Assembly (NCBI GenBank): GCA_963573385.1 | Contig: CAUYLG010034868.1 | Coordinates: forward strand, 1-64,000 | Reading direction: 5' to 3' | DNA length: 64,000 bases | From: Cacajao melanocephalus | Taxonomy: Eukaryota; Chordata; Mammalia; Primates; Pitheciidae | Shown here: piece after piece, positions 50,444 through 64,000 of the stretch | Numbering within the stretch: position 1 is the first letter of the stretch | How the letters are laid out: every line of letters starts with the position of its first letter | Translations under genes and position numbers: made by a program | Notes under the pieces: generated by a model | Told to the model about the DNA's origin: nothing | Databases searched by the model: none | The model's input: only the letters and a program-made list of their open reading frames with translations

Positions 50444-51129
50444 ATGGCCAAACTTAGACTTACAGTGAGGTTGAAAGCTGCTGGCTTCCAGCCTTCCTTA
50501 TCTCTCCCTAAGTATCATCCTTGAGAACCAAGTCTAAAGAAAAACCAAAGCTGTCCTGCTACCGAACAGAATTTTGCATTTATTAAGCCACAGGAATCTG
50601 TGGTAATTGGAAGTGCTGGGTCCAGGACCTTGTGTGAGGGTAAAGTTTTCTATAATGGGACAAAAAATGAGGGACTTCTTTTCTTTCTCTCAGTACACTT
50701 ACCAATTCAGAGCTCAAAAGCATATAAAAACCCAGCGAGACCAGGCTACCTTGTGAAATATTCATTTGTCTTTCCTGTTTGCTAAAATTAACTTATATAA
50801 TTTACAAATAAACTTACTTCAAAGTTAACTCTATTTCTACACCTACCTAAGGGACTGTATAAGTTTTCATTATACCTCATCATGGTGGATTTAAGCTTAT
50901 ATGCCTCATCCTAACTGAATATTTTGCTTTGGTATAACTTTAAGTATTATCTGTTTTGATCCAGCACTTACTACTTTCTTAATGTAGATCTTCCTATTTT
51001 CATGTTTTACAAAGACATAAAACAGGAGTTAATTGGATTTTGCTTTCTTTTCCCACAATTTACATTTGTGTTGGCTACTGCTACAACCTTTGATTGATAT
51101 TGTGTGTGGTTATGAACTTTTTGGACAGA
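50444..51129. other. Intronic stretch, nothing recognized
   Basis: No repeat or exon was recognized. Confidence 0.4.
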
Positions 51130-51560
51130 ACATGGTCCACTCATTCATTTGTTTACTCAGAAATATTTATTGAGCATCTTTTGTAAATCAGATGTTCCCA
51201 AGAATCGAATGTGATAGGTGAAGTGTCCATTTTTATGGTGTTTATGCTATTCTGGTGGTAAGAAAGAGCCAATGAATAAATCAAATACATAAGGTGCTCT
51301 TACCCAGCAATGAGCACTATGGAAAAATATAAAAGGGAAATGAGGTAGAGTGACTGTGAGCAGGAGATTATTTTAGACATTGTAGTCAGAGAAGGCCTCT
51401 CTAACAACAAAGGGGGCTACCCTGCAAACAGCTGGAAGATGAGTGGACCAGGCAGAGCAATAGCAAGGGTGCCACAGAGAGAAGGGTGGTGTGGATGGAG
51501 GAGGGGGTAGCGGGGGAAAAGGGCGTCAGACAAGAATACAAAGTGAGGGAGGAGGTAGAC
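51130..51560. repeat. Ancient interspersed repeat, family not named
   Basis: tcattcatttgtttactcag, aatatttattgagcatctttt, and tcagagaaggcctctctaac belong to a widespread mammalian repeat that I recognize by wording but cannot name securely. Pieces of it also occur near 36430 and 38200. Confidence 0.5.
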
Positions 51561-51587
51561 TCTGTTCAAAGACTCATTAGCAATAAT

Positions 51588-51785
51588 GGCAAACACTTCT
51601 GTGCTCTAGACATAATTTAATCCTCAAAACTACCGTGTGAAATGGGTACTACTATTATCATTGTTCCTGTCTTGCAGATAAGGAAACTGGGGCACAAAAA
51701 AGTTCGCTTACTTGCCCTATTGCCTGTCACACTGCAGTAAGAGGTGGTGTGAGTACTCAAGAGCTGATTTGAACTGCTCTGTTAG
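51588..51785 (-). mobile_element. MIR SINE
   Basis: Antisense order: taatttaatcctcaaaactac, gataaggaaactggggcac, gagctgatttgaactgctc. Confidence 0.82.
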
Positions 51786-53239
51786 GTTGCTAGTTCTTTG
51801 TCTGTCTACTCCTTTCATTCAGCTTTAATCAATAACAAGGAGCCTGGTGGCTAAATGAACACAGATCCTTTTTTTGTATATTTTATTACACTCAAAATTT
51901 ACTCTAGCTTCTAGCTTCAGCTCAAGTCCCAACTTCTCTGCAAAGTTTTTCTTTCTTTCAGTTCATTTAAGAAGTTATTAAATATACGTATGAGCATCTT
52001 ATATGACATACCAGCCCTAGGCCTGAGGGACAATCAAAGTCATATAAAACTGACCCCAAATCCCCAGAACCTGTCCCATGTCCAGTCAGGGAGCTGCACA
52101 TCAAGGAAGTGTGCTCCAGGCATGAGGGGGCCATGAGTACAGTGGGTATCGGGGTCACTTCTTCAGAGAAGGGAGATGCAATCCTGAAGTCTGAAATCAG
52201 GACAGGCCAAGTGAAGGGGTGACATCTGAGAGGACTATGAAAGGTTGCTGTATTTGTACAGGTGAAGGGTCTATATCTTGAAGCCAAGATAAACTGAATC
52301 AATACCTACCATATAAGTTTCTTTGAATTTCTTTGTATTTGTCACATCTATCTCGTGGCTTCACTTTTCATTCTGTGCTGGGCTGAATCATTCTTTTGTT
52401 ATTTCGTTTGTCACAGTATCATCTCCTCATTCAGACTATGATATCACCCTGAGGGCTGAAACCACCCAAGAAACCTCTTTTTACCTTCCTTAGCTTAGTA
52501 TTACATTACACTAGTGTTACATACTAGCTGACTTGATTTGAAATGTTAAGGGGCTGGCATTACATTGGGAAAGCCCTGATCATAGGGAAAATACTTACAA
52601 AGCTCTTAACAAACAAAAACAATCTCCACTCTCCATCAAAACAAACACATTTCCTTTGCCTAGTAGATTCATCTATGACTGCATTTTATATCAACTGTGC
52701 TAAGCATTTAAGAACTTAAAAATAACTGCTTTTAAAAGAGTTTGATGATGCATTTAGATGATAAATGTCAGATAGTGAAATTTAGGAAATTACAAAGTTG
52801 AGTTCTTATGACAGTCTTAACCCATCCACTTTCCAAATATTTTCATGTCTATATTAAGCTGTTCTTTTTAGAGGCTGGGTAAATGTCATAACTGCAATCT
52901 TGGCTTGTTAACACTGTTAAGGATTTTATCATGATAAAACTGTTAGCATGGAAAGTGCTAAAATCTCACACTTTCCATTAAATCCAGGAGTAACCACACT
53001 AGGTTCTCATAAAGTATCTTTATCACTGCAATATGAATTTATTCATTTATAATGCAATGATGTGAAGTAGCAAAGATCCCAGAATAAAAAGATCTGGACC
53101 CACAGAACCTCTAGAGGAAGGCTGACTAAAGAGGCAGAAATCTCTGCCCTAGATGATTGAGGAGTCCTCTCATATCAGAGGGTTTATGGAGAAGAGGACA
53201 AAGAAAAGAGACAGAAAGAGATGTAAGGGGATGTCTTTA
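51786..53239. other. Intronic stretch, nothing recognized
   Basis: No repeat or exon was recognized. Confidence 0.4.
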
Positions 53240-53560
53240 TGAACAAGATGCTCATCACAGTGCTATTCATAATAGTGCAAACCTGAAAACCACCTAAGTA
53301 TTTTGAGAAACTAGGGAGATGTTTGAATAGTTTAAGGGAAAGCACATAATGGAATAATCTAAGTCCATATTAAATGGTTTTTTGAAGAATATTTAAAGAC
53401 AGTGGATCATCACAATATAATGGTAAGTAGGTACAAGTGTGTCCCAGATTCTCTATATGGCATAATGCTAATGTGAGATGGAGTAGGTGAGGAGGGGCAG
53501 GGGACTGACAAAAAGAACATCTTTTTGAAAGGAAATACATTGAAAGGTATTTTTATGTTT
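53240..53560 (+). mobile_element. Old L1 (L1M type) 3' fragment
   Basis: atcacagtgctattcataatag, gaaaaccacctaagtat, acataatggaataatctaag and agaatatttaaagacag follow the last part of old L1 ORF2/3' UTR in order. Confidence 0.6.
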
Positions 53561-53649
53561 TCCAAATAATCTCAAATGTGTGCATTTATCTGTTTAGCTC
53601 TTGCTGTGCCCTTTTAATCTCAGTACTATGTTGTAAATTATAAGAAATT

Positions 53650-54600
53650 TTTGGCAATTCTCTTTTTAAACAATACTTTTCTGCTATTCTCTTTTTTCTC
53701 TTCTCCTATACCTTCTAGTAGAAGAATATTGGAGCCTCATGGTCTCTTTCAGGTCTCTTACCTATCTTCCGTATTTTATCACTATTTTAACTCTTTGTGT
53801 TGCATTCCCCGTGGGTCCTCAGGCTGTTTTTTGTTTTGTTAATTTTCTGTTTTCATGCATTGATTTCTTATTTTAGAAAATATATTGGTTTCATTTCTGC
53901 AATTTCTAATTAATTTTTTTGTATCTAATTTTGTTTTATTTCTGACTGTTTTTGTTTCAAAGTTTCTTGGTCTTTTATTGTGGGTATTGGTTTTTCTTTT
54001 GTATCTCTGATGATCTCAGGCATTTACTTTAAAGTCATTGTCAAATTGCTCTACTTATTTTCTTTTCAACTGGAGTACATTTATCTCTTGGTTGTTGAAT
54101 GTCTTGGGCTTGCTTTTCCTCATGTGTTTTGAGATTTTGGATTGGACTCTCATTTGGAGTGGGAGGTTTTTTTCCTTTGACTTTCTTTTGCTTGCGTTCT
54201 TCTCTCTTTGCTCTTTCCTCCTTAGCAGCTTTGCAGTAACCAACTGGACTCATAGGACCTTCAGTCCGTAATCAAAATGTCCTTCTGTTATTTGATTAGG
54301 GTCACACAAGCTCTATGGAGATATTGTGGCTCTTGAAGTTGCAGTCAGGAAACCAGAAGAGGGCTTGATGTGGTTCCTGATGGCTCTGCCGTGTTTCATT
54401 CCATGGCCCCCATAGCAGTTGGCTACAGCATTTCCAACCACCCCTAATAAGGGCGGAGAATTCAGCTCTGCTACTGATTTCAGGAAGAATCCTACCAATG
54501 ACACCCTTCACATAGGACGTATATATTGGTCTCTGTTGACTCACAGAAATGGAACTTCTCGCCATCTCTCAGGCATCTGAACAAGAAACCGGGAGCCCTG
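53650..54600 (-). mobile_element. Unclassified segment, possibly old L1 5' region
   Basis: On the minus strand it begins gagatggcgagaagttccat and passes through a Lys/Glu-rich open stretch (54041-54253, EERAKREERKQKK) into an A-rich region near 53900. This layout recalls an old L1 5' UTR leading to ORF1, but I cannot align it to a specific family. It lies directly after an L1 fragment on the other strand. Confidence 0.35.
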
Positions 54601-54659
54601 TAGCTTCAGCCACACTTACTGCTTTCTGTTTCTACTTTGTTATATGTACATAAAAGATT

Positions 54660-54697
54660 GTGTGTGTGTATGTGACAGAGAGACAGAGAGAGAGAGG
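54660..54697. repeat. (TG)n(AG)n compound microsatellite
   Basis: tgtgtgtgtatgtgacag followed by an AG-rich run, adjoining an Alu about 50 bp downstream. Confidence 0.88.
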
Positions 54698-54747
54698 TTT
54701 GTTTGGTGGGAGAGATTTTCAAAGTATATAACTTAAATAAGAATCAG

Positions 54748-57324
<2,577 letters not shown>

Positions 57325-57540
57325 CATGAGGTGGTAGAGTGTGAACGCTGAGATCAGATGTCAGCCACCTCCGAACTGGGCAAACTACTGAGCCTCTCTT
57401 CCTCAGTCTACTCATCTGCGAAATGGGGATAACAATCCTACCCAACTCGCAGGGTTGTCATGAGGATTAGAAAAGAGACTGTTTAAAATGTTAAGAATGA
57501 TGCCTTATAATAGTAAGAACTCAATAACTGTTTTTATTAG
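57325..57540 (+). mobile_element. MIR SINE
   Basis: ggtggtagagtgtgaacgctgag, actcatctgcgaaatggggat, gggttgtcatgaggattag and gtaagaactcaataactg are in MIR order. Confidence 0.87.
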
Positions 57541-57667
57541 TGGTAGTTGTGGCATTTTATGGTAAAAACTAAACCAATGTCTGTTTTTCCTTAAATTTCT
57601 TGAAGGTAAGTTGTATAAATAATCATTAATTCAATAAAATTATTAAGTACAATAAGTGTATCTATTT
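57541..57667. other. Short intronic gap, nothing recognized
   Basis: Between two MIR copies. Confidence 0.4.
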
Positions 57668-57860
57668 AGATAGCAAAGAGACTTGACTTTAAATCAAGTC
57701 TTTGCCACTTATTAGTTATGTGTCTCCAGAGCATTTATCACCTGTGGAGACTCAGTTTCATTGGCTAAAACTTGAAGTTATTGCTACTTTTCTGACACTT
57801 CACAAAGTTATTTTAAGGATTCTACCAAATAATGCATCTAATGCACTTAACAAAGCCTCA
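57668..57860 (+). mobile_element. MIR SINE, second copy
   Basis: agacttgactttaaatcaag, ttgccacttattagttatgtg, and gttattttaaggattctacc follow the MIR order, more degraded than its neighbour. Confidence 0.65.
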
Positions 57861-60092
57861 TGGTTGTTGCAAGAATGTATTAAATAGTAGCTACTGTGAG
57901 GACTATATGCAAATTCATAGGAAGTGTACATCAATAATCTATATTTCCTATGGTACAATCAAGTGATGCCATTTTAGAATGAGAGCTCATTTTATATTCA
58001 AATGTCCAAAGAGGGAGCTGGATTCAGTGTGAGTATTGAATTAGAGCATCATAATTAAGACAAAGTAGGGATTCAAGGGGGAAATTTGGGAGGTGGAGGG
58101 AATGCTAGAGCAACATCAGGTCAGAGACAGAGAGTGCGTTTGAGTTATGATTCTTCTGGTACTTGAGACATCATGGCTAGGACTTATAGATAACTGCAAG
58201 AAGCTGGCCGACAGTCTTATTCTTTGGAGAAGGCCAAGGAATAAAAAGAGTAGTGTGAACAGGAATCAAGTGGCTTGGCTGGAGCTGGTTACTGAGATCT
58301 AGTTTCCCCCAGGGAGTAGCCTGTTCATAATTTGGACTACCCTCCCAGCTACAGCTTTTTGGGGTCAGGGAGGCCTGTATTCTAAGTTTAGTTGGTAAAA
58401 TAGCCCCTGACTGGAATGGATGCCAAGGACATTTGAGGTGGGACCACACAGGGCAACTCATAGGTGGGAGTGGGTACTGTCATCTTGGCTGATACAGTTC
58501 TTTATAAAATGCTATTTTCTTGATGAATTGTATTAATAATGTTCAAATTCCTTTTGTTTTAGTAATGGCATTGTCTGCCATTTTCAACTGTATTTCTTCT
58601 CTACATGTCTGTCCATTTCATTTTACAACTTTTGTTCTCTGTACTTTCGTTCCACAATGCTCCTTATTCAATTTATTTTTCTCATTCTAGGTTTCCATTT
58701 TCTGCAGAAAATTTGGAGCTTACAGTGTATAGGGAAGCTGGTCTTTTAAATCCCTTTTGAGCATATAGTATTTCAAAGTCTAAAGCCTAGTCAAAATACA
58801 ATTAGTATTACCAATACACTGCTTTTGTAGAATTATGGGATTTAGTATTATTAAGAACTATTTCTTAATGATAAATGAGAAGAATCTCCTGATGTCTTGA
58901 TTATGTTCTTCACTGTCTCTATGTATTAAAATGCAAAACTAAATGTTTAAAATGTAACATCTGTGAAACGTTATGTGCCAGGAATAAGATTACTCATAGT
59001 GGTTTCCTATTTACCTCCAATTAAACTTATCTGGGACTCCTGTGGTACCCACAGGACACACCTCAGTGTTTCCCAGCTCTATAGTGGCCTCGTCACTCCA
59101 GTGAGCTTACTTTACCTCTCAGTCATTTGGGATCTTGCCGCCATTTCATTACTAATTAAATTCACTTTTAATAATAAATTAATTATTTTTAGGTAAAATT
59201 ACTGAAATCTCTACCTCATTCTGAGCTCTTTTTAAACTCTGGGTAATTAAATTTGAGAGTTATGTTAATCTTTATTGATACAGTATGTGAAGGAAATGAC
59301 TGAGGGAAGTGAAAGGCGTCAGCTTCTTAAATAGTCTTAGGGATAGGCTGGAAAATTTAAAAGTGCTTATTCCATCAAGAATATTAGGAAACTTGTTAAG
59401 GTGTCTTTAGACTAGAGCTGGAGTTCAACTCAAAATTCATGCATTGTTTTAGAGGCATTTTCGCTATAGGAGCTATCATGTCACTTTTCTTGGTCTCATG
59501 AGGCCAGCACAGGGAGAAAAATGATAATGTGAGGCTCGGCTTCTTTTTTATCAACAAGTATATTTGATTTCTAATTGTTGGTGATAACTTGGTTCTCATC
59601 TGATGAATACAGCCTTGAGCATTCATAATCATTGAGGACAGGGACCTTAGTGTTATATAAATATTTTACCCCATTGGATTAGTAAATGTTTTGTTAATTG
59701 GCTGATCCACATTTCTATTCAAAGAGCATCTTTAGATAAATGAAGCTTTTAATAACACCCTAAGGAAAACTCGTGGCAAGCAGACTGTGCCTTTGCCATA
59801 AGGTTTTCAAAATATCCTACAGAAATATTAAAAAGTAAACCTTTAGAAAAGAAGATTAGACCTTGTTGCAAACACCCATAACTCATCTTTTCCCTCAGGA
59901 CTGACTGACAAAACAAAAGAACATAATTTGTTTTTGCTTTCTGCTATCCCAAGATGACAGCTACTTACCTTCTGTTATCCTAAAGCTGATGCCTTTTACC
60001 AATGCCTACCTAACATGAGAGCAGATCTGTTTCAAATATTCTGTGTTCTGTATTGTGGTAGAGTGAACTAACAGCTGGCTTGCTCTGTTCAG
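57861..60092. other. Intronic stretch before exon D, nothing recognized
   Basis: No exon or repeat family was recognized. Confidence 0.4.
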
Positions 60093-60234
60093 CTCTCAGG
60101 TGTCCGGCATTTGTGAGATGATGGGGTGCGTTAAGAGACGAGTGGATCATCTGACCGAACAGTGTTCAGCGCACAAGGAATTTGCTCTTAAGAAACAACA
60201 ACTAACAGCTTTGGTGGAGGGTTACCTAAGGAAG
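60093..60234 (+). CDS. CCDC141: CCDC141 internal coding exon D (47 codons plus 1 nt)
   Basis: The acceptor tgctctgttcag precedes a 142-nt exon whose first base completes the split Ser codon (AG|C). It then reads [20 protein letters not shown] and ends VEGYLRK at phase 0. The donor is AAG|gtagct, which departs from gtaagt at +4 and +5 and looks weak. Exons C and D total 315 nt (105 codons), about one spectrin-type repeat, with the phase-2 intron inside that unit. Basic stretches (KRRVDH, LKKQQL) alternate with Leu, fitting a helix. About four residues differ from the human sequence as I recall it, including a Cys in place of His after SGI. Confidence 0.92.
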
Positions 60235-61892
60235 GTAGCTTCATAAACTAAAACTTAAACATCTAAGTTGGTGATAATAGATGGTATGGTAGGTGTAGTA
60301 TGGGGGCGTGGTAGGAGGACAGGGGCCTGTCTCCTTAGGCTGCTCTTATGTTCCACATTGGGTCCTTTAATTGACCTAAACAGAGGTAATTCACTATTGT
60401 TCATCAACTATCCCTGACCCAAGTGGCCTGTCTGCCGCCTCCCACCTGAAGGTATATACACAAAGGCAGTTCCCCCTTTGCACAGTACTGTGTTAACTGA
60501 ACCAAATATATATGGGAATAGAGTGGCTATTTCATTTGCATGGTTCTGAGCATGGTTCCAATATGCACAAGTTTCGGTTACAATGCTACCATTCAACAGC
60601 AGGACTATAGAGAGGTAGATAGACTGATATATAAACAGGTACCAAAAATTATGAGTTTTAGGTTTTTCAAGGAATAAATTGCCATTATCATATTTTATTG
60701 AACTACAGCAGTGCAAGGCAACACACTCATTCTGCATGTAAGCATACATGTGAAAATCCTCTCTGTAGAGTGAACATGATGGCTTGATATAGAAGAATTT
60801 TACTTCCTATTTCCAAAGGGGAATAAAACTAAGGAGCTACAGTTTGACTAAATAAAAAAAATTTTATCTTTAGGAAAAATTAGTAATAGCTCAATGGCAT
60901 TGATGCTAATGGACCTTGCTGCAGAGACTGGGTCTCAAATTTTCAATGATGTTTTCATTTGATACAATGGACTTATATGCCTGAACTTACATGAATACAA
61001 TTAGTAGACTTCACTGGAGAGGACATTAAATATCAATGTCTGTATTTAAATTGCCTCCCCACCTGTTAATAATCCAGAACCTTGGGAATTTTATCATTCT
61101 TCTGGTGCCTGGGTTCAGGATGTTTCCAAATATGGTGGCAGCTGTGGTGTTACATTCCCCGGAGCTTGAGACCCAAGCTAATTTGGTGATGGTGGAAGAT
61201 ACAGTAGGAACTCAACTGCTGATACTTGTCTTCTTGCCAATTCAGAGTGAATTTGAGCCTGGGGAGTATGAACTGGAGTCAGAGGAAGGCGACGAAGCAT
61301 GTAACTTGAATGGAATAGAACCCTTCAAGGGTTACTTCAGTCACTGACTTATGTCCACTGAAGATCAAATCATAGTCCTCCAGGCTCATCAGTTAAATGT
61401 CCTAAGTATGTCCCTGTGTTTTACTACAGCATATATAGGGTTTGGCACTTCCCCAGAGTCCCTCTTCCCAAATTACTGCAATACCCATGCTGTGGATCTT
61501 GCCTTTAAAACATGCCTGCAGATTGGGTCCCATTCAACTCACAGATAAATTCATCTCTGTGGATGTGTTAGCAAGTGCATTATCCTTCATAGGTAATGCA
61601 GACAAGTTCTTATAGGATGTGGGTGGTGGTTTATATCTCATAGCTGTTAATAAAATAAATATCTTTAAACATATAATATTTGTTGGCAGGCCACTAATAT
61701 TACCTCCCATGAAGAGCAGCATTATTAAAATATGAAATTCTTAATATTTAAAACTATATTAGATTAATATTGGTAAAATATATTTCAAATATAATAAGAA
61801 CCTATAAAATATTATTTATCTTCCTGACACATGTGCATACATATATGCAAAAATATATTAATAAGACTGCCATATGTTATTTACTCCTAAAG
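60235..61892. other. Short intron between exons D and E
   Basis: No repeat was recognized. It contains a 103-codon ORF (61036-61347) with an acidic end, reported under findings but not called as coding. Confidence 0.5.
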
Positions 61893-62012
61893 GTGGAAAT
61901 GTCAATTCAGAAAATCAGTCCAGTACTTTCTAATACAATGAATGTCGGTTCCACCCGTTCTGAATCAGAGAAGATTTTGAATAAATATCTGGAACTAGAT
62001 ATCCAAGCTAAG
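61893..62012 (+). CDS. CCDC141: CCDC141 internal coding exon E (40 codons)
   Basis: The acceptor is ttatttactcctaaag and the donor is AAG|gtaaat. The 120-nt exon has phase 0 at both ends and encodes 40 residues, from [12 protein letters not shown] to [10 protein letters not shown], with a short Ser/Thr/Arg-rich central turn (GSTRSESE) between two helical pieces. It lies 1,658 bp after exon D, the shortest intron in the window. The coding sequence should continue in an exon beyond the right edge; I found no continuation in 62013-64000. Two residues differ from the remembered human sequence. Because it is symmetric, its omission would not shift the frame. Confidence 0.92.
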
Positions 62013-63474
62013 GTAAATAAAATGACAATGATTTGGGTATATGGCTTTGTAAATTATATTTTAAAAAATATATGGCTATACTTTTGTAAATATAATTTAA
62101 AAAATATTTGATAACTATGAACTTAATCCTAGGTCACTTGAGGTTTACAATTCTAAATTTGTATGTAGCACATAATGACTAAAAAACTCATATTCCTGTG
62201 TGCCTAAATTATATTTACATGTGCATTTATTAGGGCATTTGTGCTCACTGAAAGTCAGCGTTTAACAGCGGGGTATTAAACACTTATTTGGTTCCTTTTT
62301 GTTGCCTGGGCAGTTTCTCAAAAAAAAGCCTCATTTTGAGGGTTATAGAAGAGGCAGGCACAGTGCTTCTCTAAGACTATTTGCAATTTTTTTCTGTAAG
62401 AGCAAGTTAGCAAATTACCAGAAGCAACATGCATTATTGCAAGATTCCAAGGATATAAATAAAAACAACCTTGTTTGCTTATCTAACATTCAGAGATAGA
62501 AAATGCTCCCCACCACCATAGCACCTTCTCCAGCTCCCTCCTACTCCTTTCACCTGGCACTTGGCTCCAAACTTGCCCTGAAGTTTATGTATGCTCCAGC
62601 AAAGTTAAAGGAAGGTGAGTCAAGTGCAGTCTCCTGTTTCTCCCTATGACTCCAGTTCTCAGCAGAAGAACCTCCTTCATGGACTGCGCCCCCACTGGAA
62701 ACTCACAAAAACATCAATTTTTTGTTGCATAGGGTACTTTTTATTTATTATTTAGAATACTTAAAACTTATATCTGAACTCAATTTCATTTTTAAATTTT
62801 AAACATTTTAGAAATGAGGAGGAGATTGCAAGGGAAGAAATTCCCTGCTTCTCTCCTTCTCAGAGTGCTATCACAAAGCAGGGCCTGTAAATTAAAATTT
62901 CCTTCATTCAATGGAGTACTTGGGAAGTATATTAATCACAAGTAGGGAAGCAATCCCTCATTGCTTCAGAGCTTTTTTCTTTCATTTTACTTAGTTTTTA
63001 AGTTGGTCTCACGTGAAATTTTACATGGCTCTTTCTATAACATGTATGATTGTCATTCCTACAATTCCTATTCATCCATTTAATCAATGGTCAGAGTTCA
63101 CATAATAGAAATTACACTCAGAAGAAAACATAGGAGAACATCGCTGAGCTAATCAAAGTCACTGAGTTTTTAGGTTGTTTAGGCCTAATATGTAATATTT
63201 TCCCTACTGGCCCTTCTACATAGAGATTTAAATAAGACTGCACTATTGATATATCATCTTTTTTATAAATTAAAAACAAATGAATAAGTTTTATAAATTT
63301 GCCCTCTCTTATATAATAAAATTAGTTTAGGAATTTGCTACAGCTATTGTTGAATTTCATATAGCAATCTCATATATAATTAATTTATGTAAATTATTTA
63401 AAACATTTCTGCCATTTGGTTTTACCACCTTTCATGCCAAACCTTTTTTTTATTTGTGACAAAAAAGTTAGAGT
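62013..63474. other. Partial intron after exon E, nothing recognized
   Basis: AT-rich. No further CCDC141 exon or known repeat was seen before the L1. Confidence 0.45.
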
Positions 63475-64000
63475 TCTCCAGCACCACATCACACCTACTC
63501 TAAAATTGACCACGTAATTTTAAGTAAATCCCTCCTCAGCAAATGCAAAAGAACGGAAATCATAACAAACAGTCTGTCAGACCACAGTGAAATCAAATTA
63601 GAACTCAGGATTAAGAAACTAACTCAGAACTGCACAACTTCATGGAAACTGACCAACTGGTTTGTGAATGTCGACTGGATAAACAGTGAAATGAAGGCAG
63701 AAATAAAGATGTTCTTTGAAACCAACGAGAACAAAGACAAAATGTACCAGGATCTCTGGTACACATTTAAAGCAGTGTCTAGAGGAAATTTTATAGCAAT
63801 AAATGCCCACATGAGAAGCAAGGAAAGATCTAAAATAGACACCCTATCGTCAAAATTGAAAGAGCTAGAGGAGCAAGATTAAAAAAAACCCAAAAGCTAG
63901 CAGAAGACAAGAAATAACTAAGGTCAGAGCAGAACTGAAGGAGATAGAGACACAAAAAAACCCTTCAAAAAATCAATAAATCCAGGAGCTGGTTTTTTGA
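63475..64000 (+). mobile_element. L1, 5'-truncated, running off the right edge
   Basis: Begins near ttctccagcaccacatcaca, inside the ORF2 endonuclease end. It continues with pieces such as [17 protein letters not shown] and LKELEEQD toward the reverse transcriptase region at the edge. The longest open piece is 63664-63882. The 3' end and the right target duplication lie outside. It has the same orientation as the gene and as the L1 at 15130. Confidence 0.9.

Noticed and set aside
60408..60749. 113-codon minus-strand ORF after exon D
   Set aside because: Opposite strand, repetitive IYQSIYLSI part from a TATA-like run and no family signal.

Overview
This window is primate nuclear DNA. It is AT-rich and intron-dominated, dense in Alu, L1, MIR, L2 and MaLR copies, and contains only short coding pieces bounded by splice sites. 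The one gene I can support is a partial copy of CCDC141 (also called CAMDI; a coiled-coil, spectrin-repeat-like protein linked to DISC1 and myosin II), transcribed on the + strand. I identify it from the translated exons, which match the CCDC141 sequence as I remember it; no search was run.

Five consecutive internal exons are present: 9139-9255, 32357-32551, 45663-45835, 60093-60234 and 61893-62012. Together they give 747 nt, or 249 codons with no stop, roughly residues 260-510 of a protein of about 1,500. No promoter, first exon, last exon or poly(A) site is inside the window. Introns measure about 23.1, 13.1, 14.3 and 1.7 kb, and partial introns lie at both ends.

Layout: 1-1037 holds the 5' end of an antisense L1 with a broken ORF1. 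The upstream intron (to 9138) carries a MaLR LTR, two Alus and a MIR. The 23-kb intron carries a sense, 5'-truncated L1 with a perfect 15-bp target duplication (15130-18692), two old antisense L1s, Alus, MER5-type elements, MIRs, a MADE1 hairpin and an MLT1-type LTR that ends 41 nt before the next exon. The 13-kb intron holds AluJ copies and the most unusual feature: a ~330-bp segment (41731-42060) copied in inverted orientation ~1.06 kb downstream into the head of an AluS (43123-43455). The 14-kb intron holds a MIR with an inverted copy of its own tail, a Tigger-like DNA transposon, a MaLR LTR, old L1 pieces and a young-looking Alu. Another truncated L1 runs off the right edge.

The species is probably a simian but not obviously human. 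From memory there are about 18 amino-acid differences from human CCDC141 over 249 codons, and two Alus (19392-19690, 54748-55040) carry changes I associate with platyrrhine AluTa elements. A New World monkey is the best guess, held at moderate confidence. Human CCDC141 lies on the minus strand of chromosome 2, so the window may be inverted relative to the human reference.
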